64,000 nucleotides of DNA, taken from the NCBI RefSeq assembly GCF_040954645.1, contig NC_092808.1, positions 117,158,049-117,222,048 of the forward strand, written 5' to 3'. Shown here piece after piece: positions 18,402 through 29,570 of the stretch. A program made the position numbers and the translations under genes. The notes below the pieces were generated by a model, which had not been told where the DNA came from, searched no databases, and saw only the letters and a list, made by a program, of their open reading frames with translations. The DNA comes from Diabrotica undecimpunctata (lineage: Eukaryota; Arthropoda; Insecta; Coleoptera; Chrysomelidae). How positions within the stretch are numbered: the stretch's first letter is position 1; each line of letters starts with the position of its first letter.

Positions 18402-19180
18402 AATTTATGTTAATGTATAAGAAATAAACCGGGTATACGTATGGAAAACAAAAATTGACGTACGGCGATGCATATGCCATGCGTTGTTATGTGTTTCTAA
18501 ATAGTTTTCTCGGTTTCTGTTTAGGTATCAGACAGGATCTGAGAATTTACCTTGTACGAGGAAATGTTGACAAGTTTAGCGCTTTATGTAGTTTGCAATA
18601 TCTTATTCAAAACTTAACTTTCTGTACATTACAACAACCAAAACATTTCTCGTGCCTTCAAGATGCCCTAGTATTATACCTTATGATATATATGTTATTT
18701 AATTCAATGTTATTATGGGGTGTATAATAAATAAAACAACGTTATTAACGCAACTATGTTTATTCTGATTCTTATTATACGTTACAAGTAATAGATTACA
18801 TTATTAAACTGTCTATATTTATATGGTATCATCAAGAAGTACCCTAAAAAGCACATTCCAATCATTGACGTATAACGGGTATAAACTAATAAACGAATTC
18901 TAATTATCTACAGGGTATGTATAATCGGATTATCACAGCTAGGGTAGTAAGTACATTTTATCCTCAAGGATTGGAATGTTCCAACGAGCCCTAACAACTA
19001 TCTTTTTGACTCTCATTCTCATTCGTTTTCAGAACAATACATCTATATGAGTAAATTAATAGTTTTTAAATAAAAATGTGTTTCCAAACTTTGTTAATCA
19101 TTCTGTATAAAGTAATCTACTAATATTTAATAAAAATCTTTTTTATTATTAAACACTAAAATGTACTGTTTTCCAAAATT

Positions 19181-19184
<4 letters not shown>
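18402..19184. other. No gene recognised
   Basis: One open frame at 18455-18727 has no family resemblance. CATTCCAATC near 18856 and its inverted form GGATTGGAATG near 18969 could be ends of a small element, but the match is short. Confidence 0.35.

Positions 19185-19231
<47 letters not shown>
19185..19231. repeat. (TA)n microsatellite
   Basis: Alternating AT directly before the first Penelope-like fragment. Confidence 0.97.
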
Positions 19232-19234
<3 letters not shown>

Positions 19235-19239
19235 AGAAC

Positions 19240-19625
19240 CCAGAACCTTAGGTAAGTTATTTTCTAAGACAAAAACTCCATTGGCCCCTCTAGGACAAAC
19301 TAATGTCGTCTATCAAGTACCCTGTGCAGAGTGCAACTCCTGCTACATTGGCCAGACCAGCTGCTCCCTTCAAGGTCGACTAACGTAACACAAAAGCGAC
19401 ATTAGGATTTCTAAACCATCTTGTGCCCTTGCACAGCATGCTATTTCAACCAAACACAGTATCGACTTCACGAATACCAAAATACTGTGCAAACAACAAA
19501 ATCATCATAAGCGATCCATCCTTGAAATGTGTCAAATTCTTAAACATCCATCCTCCCTAAATAAGAGAACCGACATCGACAACTTGAGTCAGATATATCA
19601 CTCCCTCATCATTCAAAATAAATAA
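19240..19625 (+). pseudogene. Penelope-like element, GIY-YIG endonuclease end
   Basis: Reads NVVYQVPCAECNSCYIGQTS, LQGRLT, stop, HKSDIRISKPSCALAQHAI. The Cys-x2-Cys, then YIG(Q/E)T and a distant R-x3-H, are the GIY-YIG endonuclease of Penelope-like elements, preceded by the typical VVY-x-(V/I)-x-C strand. The C-terminal tail follows to the stop at 19623-19625. The internal stop replaces the Arg/Gln after GRLT. The reverse transcriptase part is absent from this copy. Confidence 0.85.
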
Positions 19626-19758
19626 GAAAACCCCTTACAAGACAATAACTTTAATCCCATTTTTCGTTCCAAATTTTTTTTTGTTTGTTTTTTAAAGAAA
19701 AAGGAATAAATGAATCCTTTTAAAAAAAAAGAGTCCTTAAGAATCGTAATCCGCACCA

Positions 19759-19854
19759 AACACATTTAACGTAGAATGCATGAAGTCAGCAGGTAGTGCC
19801 AAGATTAAGTCATCCACTACCTGCAGACTCCATACATTCTACGTTAAATGTGTT
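19759..19854. repeat. 40-bp inverted repeat at the start of the second Penelope copy
   Basis: Arm 19759-19798 and arm 19815-19854 are inverted copies with about three mismatches, separated by 16 bases. The right arm is Penelope coding sequence (residues LPADSIHSTLNVF), so the left arm is an antisense copy of the same stretch. Confidence 0.92.
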
Positions 19855-20708
19855 CAACCAACAAAACCCACACTTGCAATTCACGTGCGAGGAGGAGTGG
19901 GAGGGATCTTTGCCTTTCCTTGACATGAGATTGCATAGATGTGAGGATAATGTTGTGAAAACACAATGGTATAGAAAACCCATATGTAGCAATAGATTCA
20001 TAAGCTACCACTCCCACCATCCTCCTAGGATGAAAACTAATTTAGTCCTAGCGATGAAAGAACGTGTCAAAAGGTTATCTCATCCGGATTATCTCCAACA
20101 TGATCTCAACCTCTTACGTAATATTTTTGTTGAAAATTCATATCCTCTAAGACTGATTAATAAATTAATTTTTAATGTTTCCTTTGTTGATAGAAACAAC
20201 AGACTTACTATGTCACAATCAGTGCCCTCAGCACAAAATAATTCTGCTCCAACAAGTGTGTATTTTTATGCCCTTCCATATATTCCAAAACTAACCGTTG
20301 AACTCACTAAGATTTTTAAAGACTTTAAGAATATCAAAATAGCTAACAAGAACATCAAAACCAGACGTCAGCTGTATAGCAAAATAAAACAACCCCTAAC
20401 CACTCTAGAGACTACAGATGTTGTTGATTGCATTCAATGTACTGAATGTCCATCCACGTACATTGGTGAAACTGGAAGGAATCTGTCTAGCCATATTATT
20501 TCTCATAAGAGTGATTGTAGATTAAACAAACCTACTTGTGCTTTGGCAGAGCATACTATCGATCTAGACCATAAGATAGATTTCAACAATGTAAAAATAT
20601 AAAAAAAAAATAGAGATGGTACATATCAGCAAGAGTGATAATAACAATCTTAATAAGAGATCTGAGATCCAGAATCTTAGCAAAATTTACAATTATATTG
20701 ACTTTTGA
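19796..20708 (+). pseudogene. Penelope-like element, RT C-terminus and GIY-YIG domain
   Basis: A 268-codon open frame. It starts after the RT palm, in the segment LQFTCEEEWEGSLPFLDMRL followed by TQWYRKPICSNRFISYHSHHPP, which is highly typical of Penelope-like proteins between the RT and the linker. Then comes a linker (LRNIFVENSYPLRLINKLIF) and the endonuclease: DCIQCTECPSTYIGETGRNL and ISHKSDCRLNKPTCALAEH. In the first strand the usual VVY is VVD. A frameshift at the A-run near 20601 moves the tail (NKRSEIQNLSKIYNYIDF, stop 20706-20708) into another frame. The RT core is missing. Confidence 0.88.
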
Positions 20709-21315
20709 CCGAGCTATTTTGCATCTCAGAGTTTTCTTTGTTTCTTTTCTTTTTTTAAAAATTTCAGTATTATTTGAATACTTGTGATCAAACTTCAGTT
20801 ATCAATTTAGTTTTGTTTTGTTTGAGTTATTATTTTTTCTAAACCTATTTACTAAATACTATTTTCTTTCGATTGCTTATGTTATAAATAACATTTTTAA
20901 TTTCCCGCTTATTTTTAAGTTGGTAATACAGTTGGTAGTACTCAAAATTCATAAACAGTATTTTGTGAGATGTTATTTTCAAAGTTGTTTTTTGTATTTT
21001 CTCCTATTTAAACAATAATTGTCCACCCACTTTCTCTTTCTGCTCGTGAAATGTGACTGAAATCAAGCCTGCAGTGACGACTGTTTTAACATGTCGTCCT
21101 TCATTCTGTTTTTAACTTTTAACGTATTTAGTAATTTTTAAAGTGTTTTCTTAACAGTAACTTTTTTAAGTTTAGTTGCAACTTCAGTACTATCATGTTA
21201 TTTAACGTTGTTGTTTATGCTACGAATCGTACATTCGGGTAAGTTTTTTATAGTTTTTTATAGCCTTTTTTGGGCACCATTCAAATTGTTACAACATAGT
21301 AATATTCTTTGTAGA
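20709..21315 (+). other. Probable 3' non-coding region of the Penelope-like element
   Basis: No gene seen. The stretch links the Penelope C-terminus to the hammerhead-like hairpin at 21316, so it is probably the element's 3' part. This is inference from position. Confidence 0.4.
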
Positions 21316-21352
21316 CCTTGATAAAGGTGGCAAAAAACCACCGAAAGCTTGG
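21316..21352 (+). ncRNA. Degenerate hammerhead-like core
   Basis: CTTGATAAA, then hairpin GGTGG (21326-21330) / CCACC (21338-21342), then GAAAGCTTGG. This follows the hammerhead order (CTGATGA, stem II, GAAA, stem III) with changes at the conserved C and second G, so it is probably inactive. Lies about 600 bases after the Penelope coding end. Confidence 0.55.
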
Positions 21353-21474
21353 ATTCAGAATAAATAGTACGCCTTAGCAAAGCTCTGTTTTTATTGACTA
21401 CCACACCCAAAAAGAAAAAAGTATTTACATATGTTTTTTCCAAACTAGTCAAAAAACTTTGGACTACTTTTTCT

Positions 21475-21477
<3 letters not shown>

Positions 21478-21537
<60 letters not shown>
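21478..21537. repeat. (TA)n microsatellite
   Basis: Sixty bases of alternating TA between the hammerhead-like hairpin and the next LINE. Confidence 0.97.
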
Positions 21538-21539
<2 letters not shown>

Positions 21540-24070
21540 AAGGTCACAAAGAAAAACGATATCAACATCATAATGGGCGATTTTAATGCCAAAGTCGGTA
21601 GGGGTAGATGTGGTAATGCGGTCGGTGATTTCGGTCTGGGTAACAAAAATGAGCGAGGAGAGTTACTAATTGAATTTTGTAATGACAACAATTTCGTCAC
21701 ATACAATTCGTGGTATCAACTCCCACCAAGAAGATTGTATTTATGACGAGCACCAGGAGATCGTCCAGGTCATATGTTACGAAATCAAATTGATTACATT
21801 TTAATAAACAAAAGATTCCGCAACTATACAAAAAGAGTGGCCGCTTACCCTGGTGCGGACATTTCGTCTGACCACAACCCCCTAATACCGAATGTAAGGC
21901 TTCGATTGGCAAAGGTTAAAAAGCCATCTAATAAAAAATACATAAACACTAGAGAATTAATGAGAGGTGAAGAGCTTAGATCCACATACAGAAAGCACAT
22001 CAACGAGAACTTGAGAAACATACATATTATATAATATTAGAGGAACATACAAGGAACACACAAGGAAATTGCTTACAGGAAACCTGTGAGAAAATAAAAA
22101 TAGCTATAGTCGAGGCTGACGAAGTAGTCGCAAGTCAAATAAAAAGAAATCACAAAAACGAGTGGATGACGGAAGAGATACTTGATCTAATGGAGCAACG
22201 CAGACAGTACAAAATACATTAGAATCAACAGAAATACAAGGAAATCTAACGTACGATAAGAGTAAGAATTAAAAACGCAAAGAAAAGCTGGATGAAAGAA
22301 CGTTGTGAAGAATTGGAATCACTACAAAAAAAGAGAGACAGCTTCGGACTACCAGCATAAAAAGGTCAAAAAACTTTGGGTATATACAAGAAACACCATG
22401 AGACTCGCCTGAAGAATGATCAAGAAAACTACGTTCATATCCAGGAAGAACTAGCTAAGATCTGGGCAAACTATGGTTCGTCCCTCTGTGTGGATAATAG
22501 ACCGAATCTTCCAACTACTAACTTACCCACGAAAAATTTATCCGCCCCTCCCATTATCCGAGGTGGAGTACGCTATGAAAGTAGCAAAACTAGGCAAGGC
22601 CCCTGGACTGGATGTAATTACTACGGAAGCCATAAAAATGTTGGAAAATGATAACATCGACATGCTGGTAACAATTTTCAATGCCATATATAACACCGGC
22701 CACATTCCAACGGATTGGCTTTGTTCAACCTTTGTGATGATCCCTAAATCACAAAGAGCGACAGAATGTAAAGACCACAGACTGATAAGTTTAATGAGCC
22801 ATTTGCTTAAGTGTTTAGTTTAGTCTTAAGTGTTTCTTCGCATCCTTTACACAAGAATATTCAGAAAGCTGAAAGATCTAAGCGGTGAGACACAATTTGG
22901 TTTCAAGAGCGGACTGGGTACACGTGAAGCAGCTTTCTGCGTGAATACCCTTGTACAAAACTGCATGAATCATTCCTCGATTATGAAAAAGCGTTTGACA
23001 CCGTAAAACATGACGCAACGATAAAAATGCTACATTGACGAGAAAGATATAAGAGTTATCTAGAATCTCTATTGGAATCAAAAATCACGAGTGAGACTGA
23101 ACAAATCAACCAACACAGAAGAATTTGAAATTTTAAGAGGGGTGTGATAGGTGTGTATTTTGTCTCCTATGCTCTTCAAGCTCTATGTGGAAAACATTTT
23201 TGCAGAGACACTGGAAGGCTCTGAGTGTGGAATAAAGGTAAACGGGTTCCCGATAAATAACATTCGTTACGCCGACGACACCGCGATAATAACAAACAAC
23301 GAACATGATATGCAGTTGATATTAAATAAAATAAACACCGTAGGAAAAATATATGGCTTGAAGATAAATGCTGGAAAAACTAAATGCATGGCAATAAAAA
23401 AAACGCACTTTTAAGAATACAACTGCAAGTAGATAATGCTCCAATCGATCAAGTAAAAATATTTAAATACTTGGGAATGATGATGAATGATTAATGGGAT
23501 CCTCAACAAGAAATAAAATGCCGCACCGAAGAAGCAAGACAAGCTTTTATCAAATTTAAACCTTTACTATTTAACCGCAATCTTTCCTTGAATCTCCGCT
23601 ACAGAATGGTTAAATGCTATGTATGGTCCATATTGTTATACGACATGGAAACATGGAAGTTAAGAGTACCTTCCATTATTAAGTTGGAGGCCTTCGAAAT
23701 GTGGACGCTGCGAGGAATGTTCCGCATACCATGGACAGATAGGGTGAGAAATGAGGAAGTCTTAAGAAAGGCAAATACTGAGAGAGAACTACTCAATTTG
23801 ATCAAGGTACGAAAAATTGGATAGCTCGGCCATATTCTGAAAGGAAAAAATACGCAATCGCTTAATGAATCATCCAGGGAAAGATTGAAGGCAAGGCAAA
23901 CTGGACACGCATTGGCGATCTTTTGCATGCCGCAAAAGACAGACGTCTGGCCTTATGATAGTTCGATTGTTGGCTTCGCTACAATTTATTCAAACAAAGG
24001 TACAAGCAACATAACAATAAAATTTTATGAATATTTACACAGGTGGGAATGTTCACAAGAAACTAAATGA
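21538..24070 (+). pseudogene. RTE-type LINE, endonuclease to C-terminus
   Basis: The longest LINE copy here. In order: endonuclease with INIIMGDFNAKVGRGR, LRNQIDYILINKRF and ISSDHNPLIPNVRLRL; linker; RT fingers with MKVAKLGKAPGLDVITTEAI and IPTDWLCSTFVMIPKSQR; GETQFGFKSGLGTREAAF; palm with ILSPMLFKLYVENIF and NIRYADDTAIITNNEH; thumb with MVKCYVWSILLYDMETWKL and FRIPWTDRVRNEEVLR; and the tail ending near 24068. The first 5' part of the endonuclease is replaced by the (TA)n tract. Stops and frameshifts near 21744, 22034, 22823, 22985, 23149, 23412 and 23822 kill it, although catalytic YADD and the DFN/SDH endonuclease residues remain. Confidence 0.9.
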
Positions 24071-24398
24071 CAGCAAATTGCGCACCCGATGTAACCACAG
24101 TTAATTGAATGGATAATATAAATATGTATACTATGTAATGAATCTATACCTGAAAACTGCTTTTTTTCTATTAAGTTATTGTATTGTAAGTATTGGTATA
24201 TTGTAGTGTATTGTACAGGCGCCAATATTGTACAACCGTCCATTATTGTACAAGCATTCTTTTGTCGTTTAGTGAAACTAGTTACTACCTAGAGTTGAGT
24301 GCTTAAGTTTTACAACGTCCACATTTGTCGATTTTGTTTTATAGAAATTTTTTGTATTTTATGATATTTCAGTATAGTTTTCTACTTCCATACGTAAG
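24071..24398. other. Non-coding; possible left end of the pogo-like element
   Basis: Three copies of ATTGTACA-type motifs occur at about 24210, 24225 and 24243. Inverted forms (GGTACAAT) occur at the right side of the pogo-like gene near 29510-29570, so this may be its outer left end with the hAT inserted behind it. The last eight bases with 24406 form the hAT target duplication (24399-24406). Confidence 0.35.
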
Positions 24399-25015
24399 GT
24401 TACAGCCATGGGCGCCCATAGGGGGTGGGGCAAGAGGGGGCAGATGCCCCCCCCCTATCATTAGTAATATTATTTAAAAAATCAGTATGTATGTAAGTAT
24501 ATTTAAAAAAAATACATTATTTACGCATATTGTGGCGAGAAACTTGCAACAATACCAATAATTATTATAGATTATAATAACATCAAAGTAGTAGAACAGG
24601 AAAGTAACATCACCAAAAGACTTTTTCTTGAAATGGCCTACATTTGCCAAAATAATAATACAATGAATCATAAAACGGATATTGGTCATCTAAATGAAAT
24701 GTTCTCCTATTTGTTACTACTAGATAAATGTAATATTAACACAAACAACAATTTATCAATTGACATTTAAAAGAATTTTGTCAAAATAATGTCACGTATT
24801 TATTTAGAATAATTAAGTGTTTTTGTATTTACAGTAATAATTTTTTTAAAATTTTAAACATAAAAATAGTTTTTATATATTAAAATAGATGAGAGACCAT
24901 GATAAATTTTATCAATATTATAATAGATCTTTGTTGATACAACCTCGTTAAGTTTGTAAGTAGAAACAATTTTTAATTAATTATACCAACACCAACAATT
25001 TCTTAATCACATTTG

Positions 25016-25062
25016 TAGCTCCCTGATGAAGGACATAACCAATGTCCGAAAGCTTGGAATAA
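25016..25062 (+). ncRNA. Hammerhead ribozyme core, well conserved
   Basis: CTGATGA at 25023-25029, stem II GGACAT (25031-25036) with ATGTCC (25042-25047), then GAAA at 25048-25051 followed by GCTTGG. The bases before the core (TCC) can pair with GGA after the palindrome AAGCTT, giving a short stem I. All conserved hammerhead positions I can check are present. The very short self-complementary stem III suggests a dimeric form. Confidence 0.75.
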
Positions 25063-25153
25063 AAATTTAAAAGAGTACACATTTCATTTTTATTGCTGCA
25101 AACCCACTATTTAACGTTTACTTCCTTACGTTGTCAGCAAATACTTCTGGTTC

Positions 25154-25154
<1 letters not shown>

Positions 25155-25203
<49 letters not shown>
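25155..25203. repeat. (TA)n microsatellite
   Basis: Alternating TA that separates the hammerhead segment from the truncated hAT transposase. Confidence 0.97.
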
Positions 25204-25205
<2 letters not shown>

Positions 25206-25209
25206 AAAA

Positions 25210-26775
25210 AATATACTTCACATAGAGTTCAAAATGAGCTAATAAATATATGTGGCTTAGTTGTTCGACGGCAAATTATCGAAAAAATAAACCATCCAAA
25301 CACAATCGCATTTTCCTTGCTTGCCGATGAGACTGCAGATATATCTGGAGTCGAACAACTATCTATTGGGGTGAGATATGTTGAAAAACAAACAGTTAAC
25401 GGAAATATAATTCATGAAGATTTTTTGGGTTTTGTACCATTAAATGAATTAAATGCTAAATCAACAGCACTTGAAATTTTAACATTTCTTTCAAAAAATT
25501 TATTTAAATGTGGAAAAATTGGTGGGGTTGGGATTTGATGGATGTGCAACTATGGCTGGCCAAGAGGGTGGTGTTCAAAAAATAATTAGAGAAAAACATC
25601 CCAAAGCATTATTTTTTCATTGTGCCTCACACAAATTAAATCTGGTTGTTAATGATTTAAATACTGTTAGAGAAATTCAGAATTGTGTGGGAATTATTAA
25701 AGATGTCATCAAATTTTTTCGTGATAGTACTTTGAGACGGCGATTAGCACCAAACATACCTTTGTTATCCGAAACTCGCTGGTCATCAAAATACAAATCT
25801 ATTCGAATATTTTCAGAAAATTTTATTGAAATCAAAAATGTTTTAGAAACAATAATAGCAGATAACAAATTTAATTGCTCAACAAGATCAAGAGCACAGC
25901 AGCTTTCAAGTGCCACATCTGATTCCACTTTTATAATTTCCCTAAATTTGATTTGCAAATATTCTTCTTTCTTAGAACCCATAGTAAACATTTTACAAAC
26001 TAAATCAATAGATATGCTGGCAGTTAAAAATCATATACAGTTATTTCTTGATATGATAACAAAGCATAGACAAGAAGCGGAAACAACTTTTAAAACAATT
26101 TTTGACAAGAGTACAAATGATGCCGAATCTCTAAGTATTACCCTTGAAAAACCACGAACCGCTCCTAGAAAGCAAACACAACGGTCAAACCATGCGGTTA
26201 ATTCCGCTGAAGACTTTTTTAGAGTGTCATTATTTATTCCGTACCTAGATTTTTTAATTAGTTCTCTTGGTGTCAGATTTTCAGAAGACAATAATCCTGA
26301 TATGTTATTGTATAACTTGCATCCCAAACACATAATAAAATTAACTGAAGCAGACCTCTCCAAAATAATAGAAATCATAAATAATTTATACAAAATTACT
26401 AATCTAAAAGAACAGGCATCATTGTGGCTCTATTATTGGAAAAATCAAACCAATTTAGATGTAGAAGATATTTCAATGATAGAGCTACTAGACCATTGCC
26501 TATTTTACCCAGCTATAGCCCAAGCTATAGAAATTTCTCTGTGCCTTCCTCCCACTACATGCACGATTGAAAGATCATTTTCAACTCTTCGAAGGGTTAA
26601 AACCTGGATTAGGTCCACTATAAGTGAACAAAGATTAGATGGACTATGTATGATGAGCGTTCATAGAAATAAAATAGAAAACAATCGAAATAATTTTATT
26701 AAAAAAGTAATAGATGAGTTTGGACAAAAGCCCAGAAACCTTCAGTTTTTATTTTCACAAGATACAGAGCACTAG
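25210..26775 (+). pseudogene. hAT transposase, N-terminally truncated
   Basis: Begins in the RNase H-like fold with SHRVQNELINICGLVVRRQI and IAFSLLADETADISGVEQLS (first catalytic Asp region), continues after a one-base frameshift near 25515 with LVGLGFDGCATMAGQEGGVQ (second Asp) and FFHCASHKLNLVVNDL (CxxH motif), a long insertion domain, SETRWSSKYKS, and the C-terminal dimerisation region with CTIERSFSTLRRVKTW and EQRLDGLCMMSVHR. This is the ZMYM1-like or 52-kDa-repressor-like branch of hAT. The BED zinc finger and start are missing, lost at the (TA)n junction. From 25510 to the stop at 26775 the frame is fully open. Confidence 0.92.
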
Positions 26776-27544
26776 CCTGTCAAACAATATCAAGTTTACT
26801 TTTTACGTTTTGTTGGGTTTAAAATTTTACCATTTTAGATTCTATTGGAAAATTATTCGTTTCAATAAATTATAATACATACAATAATAACTGAAAAAAA
26901 ATGTTAATTTTTTTATAATAAATTATAACAAATAAATTTTTAATTAAATTTCTTCAATTGTTTACAACATAGTACAAATTTTTAATGTCAAATGTAAATA
27001 AGTTGGCACCCAGCGAAGTATTTGAAGATTGCACACATTTGACTATTTATGCAATTTCGGCTAAACCTGATAGTAGAAGGGTGTACACCCTACCCTAACC
27101 CTTTCAACGTAGTACAGTTTTGAATATTTGTTTTAATTTCCTAGTAAAAGAAATTTTTCAATTTAGATATTATGTTTACTTACATATTATTTAAACTACA
27201 CTATTGCTTGTGTTGCATTTCGTATCTCAGAGTACCTGCTTTTTTTATTACTATTTTTTAACACCCTTGCTTAAAATTAATTTTTTTATTCCTACATAAA
27301 AAATTTTGTATAATAAAATTTGTATGTATAAAGTCATACCATAAAATATGTTGTTAATAATTTTTTGTTTAAGATTACTTTTACTTTTCTGGTATTTCTT
27401 TACTGTTTGTAAATCAGGTTTATATTTTTGCATTTTTGCAATCGGCTATTTTAGTTTTTATTAAGTTGTATGGATCAAAATAAAAATTTGAGTCGACTTG
27501 CCCCCCCCCCTGGATTTTGATATATGGGCGCCCATGGTTACAGC

Positions 27545-27679
27545 ATCTGTAAAGGTATATGCAAACCTTTTTGATTCATAAATACAAGAAAATCATGTAT
27601 TTAGGTGTATAAAACTGAATTGTTTTATTTTGCCGGACCATTTCTAGGTTAGGAATCAGTTTATTTACATAAAGTGCAA
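27545..27679. other. Right flank of the hAT
   Basis: No gene seen. Confidence 0.4.
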
Positions 27680-27824
27680 GTTTCCCGTATTTTACCATGA
27701 CGAGTTGCCCATATTGTACCGATACAATTTTAGAAACCATTGGGTATTTAAGACATACTTATTTTTAAAAATAAATAAATAAATAAGACACACCGTTCTT
27801 GTGTGTTTAGAAACTTGCAATGTG

Positions 27825-29335
27825 GACAACATGAGCAGAGCTCTTCAAACATTTCGTAATGGAGACATGTATTTAAAATAATTAAGACAGTATGGAGTTT
27901 CTAAGCCTATCTTGTTCCGTCACCTTAAGAGGACCAATGTCGAGACAAATGAAGAAACGAAGGCTTTTGGCCGAAGCAGTGTGTGTGTGTGCTGTTGGTT
28001 TCTTTTGATTGTGACCGAAGCAGTGTGTTACCAGCAGTAGTGGAGAAGGAGCTAGTTGATCACATTTTAAGACTGGAGATCTTGATGTTTGGCCTTACGA
28101 TTAATGATGTTCGACGGCTTGCATTTCAAATCGTCGATAAAAATCAAAGACCACATAATTTTAATAAGGAATCCCAAATAGCAGAAAGGAAGTGGTTTTA
28201 TTCTTTCAAAGCTTGTCATAAGGACATAATCAATAAGAATTAAAAGAATTCAATAAAAGTAATTTTTACATATTTTTCGACTTTCTGGAAATAATTATTG
28301 ATGAGAATAATATTGATGCAACTCGCATATTTAACGTTGACGAAACGGGTGTCAGAACTGTGCATAAAAAATGCCAAAAGGTTCTAACACAAAAAGGTAA
28401 AAGGCAAGTTGGGTCAGTGTCCAGTGGAGAACGTGAAGTCAACACGACAGTTATTTGCTCTGCGAGTGCTTCAGGAATTTACGTTCCACCTATGCTTATA
28501 TTTAAGCGTATGTGAATGAACAATCATTTGATGGTTTCATTTGGTCATTTTATTGATTCTTTAAACCCAACAGTGAAAAAAAACGTTATTTTGGTACATA
28601 ATGGGCATATAACGCACTCCAAGAACCTTGAAGCAATTTTACGTGCTAAAGAGCACGGTTTAATAATGCTAAAATTGCCTGGACATAAGACCCATCGCGT
28701 GCAGCCTTTGAATAGATCATTATTTAAGCCTTTCAAAGGCTACTACACTCAATCAGTTGAAAAGTGGCTTCGATCGAACCCCTGATTATGTATTACACAA
28801 CTTCTGGTAGCTGGCTTAATTACTGAAGCTTATGGGAGAGCAGGAAGCATTGAAATTGTAGTCAATGGTTTCCGAAGTAGTGAAGCATGACCTGTTAATC
28901 GCATGGTCTTTAAAGATCATGACTTTTGTGCGGATGAAAATTTAAATGACCATAAAGGCAGTGAAACTCGGGAAGATGGTGAAAATGAAGAGTTTAATAA
29001 GACAAACAAGTAACCACTTAGGTCTACTAAAAAACGCGTGAAGCAAGTCCAAAATTTACATTTTAATTGATTCAATTTCCCCGATACTGATGCCTCATCC
29101 AAAATTCAAGAGGGAAACAGCACAAAAGGCAATGGTTTTGACGGACAGTCCCCATATGATAAATTAGAATTAGCTAAACAGCTACAATTAGCGCAGGAAC
29201 AGACAAAACAAATAAAAATGAAATTGGGTAAGGTTAAACCGAAATCGTCCAAGAAACTTCTAAGTGCTCCAAGAATAAAACTAGAAGGTAAAACTAGTCT
29301 TAAAAGAAACGAAAAAATTCTGTTCTAAAAACAAT
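27825..29335 (+). pseudogene. pogo-type (DDE_1) transposase remnant
   Basis: Helix-turn-helix part with SRALQTFRNGDMYLK and YGVSKPILFRHLK (27835-27930); middle with ILRLEILMFGLTINDVRRLA (27983-28243); catalytic core with ATRIFNVDETGVRTVHKK (first Asp kept), SASGIYVPPMLIFKRM, then VILVHNGHITHSKNLEAI where the usual LDGH reads HNGH, and KLPGHKTHRVQPLNRSLF where the usual QPLD reads QPLN. So two of the three catalytic Asp positions are Asn. Frameshifts and stops near 28240, 28515 and 28785 confirm decay. A C-terminal Lys-rich region follows (KLGKVKPKSSKKLL). Confidence 0.83.
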
Positions 29336-29369
29336 TCTTCTAGCTCAAATCAACCTAACGTTATTATAG

Positions 29370-29480
29370 AGATGTGTGTTGATAAGTGGTTCTATTAATT
29401 AAAGACATAATACAATGCACCAAATGCCGTTCATGGAGCCACAAACTTTGTGCGGGAGTCCCTGAAACTAGAAACTGATC
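29370..29480 (+). pseudogene. C-terminal zinc-binding tail of the pogo-like gene
   Basis: Reads CTKCRSWSHKLCAGVPE (C-x2-C-x4-H-x2-C), a PHD/CxxC-like tail common at the end of pogo-type transposases. It is in a different frame from the core. Confidence 0.5.
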
Positions 29481-29570
29481 CCTCTATATAGGTTACTACG
29501 GGTACAATTCGGGAAACCCATGGTACAATAAAGGCAACTAGTTTTCTAAATTGTACCACTTGCAACCTAA

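Larger units (their letters stand above)
24407..27536 (+). mobile_element. hAT transposon with 8-bp target duplication
   Basis: Ends are inverted: the left begins CATGGGCGCCCATA and the right ends TATGGGCGCCCATG, each followed inward by a G-rich (left) or C-rich (right) tract. The flanks 24399-24406 and 27537-27544 are both GTTACAGC, an exact 8-bp duplication as expected for hAT. The element is 3130 bp, carries a hAT transposase without its N-terminus, and has a hammerhead/(TA)n insertion at about 24900-25205. Confidence 0.93.
27680..29570 (+). mobile_element. pogo-like element
   Basis: The left side has TTTCCCGTATTTTACC (about 27680) and TTGCCCATATTGTACC (about 27708). The right side read in reverse has TTGCCTTTATTGTACC and TTTCCCGAATTGTACC (about 29510-29550). 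So the same two motifs flank the gene in inverted orientation. The exact ends are not resolved; the outer left end may lie at about 24205, before the hAT. Confidence 0.5.

Noticed and set aside
18853..18977. Imperfect inverted match CATTCCAATC / GATTGGAATG as a MITE
   Set aside because: Only about 15 of 17 bases match and no flank duplication was found.
26031..26393. 120-codon minus-strand frame in the hAT
   Set aside because: Antisense shadow of the conserved hAT transposase frame.
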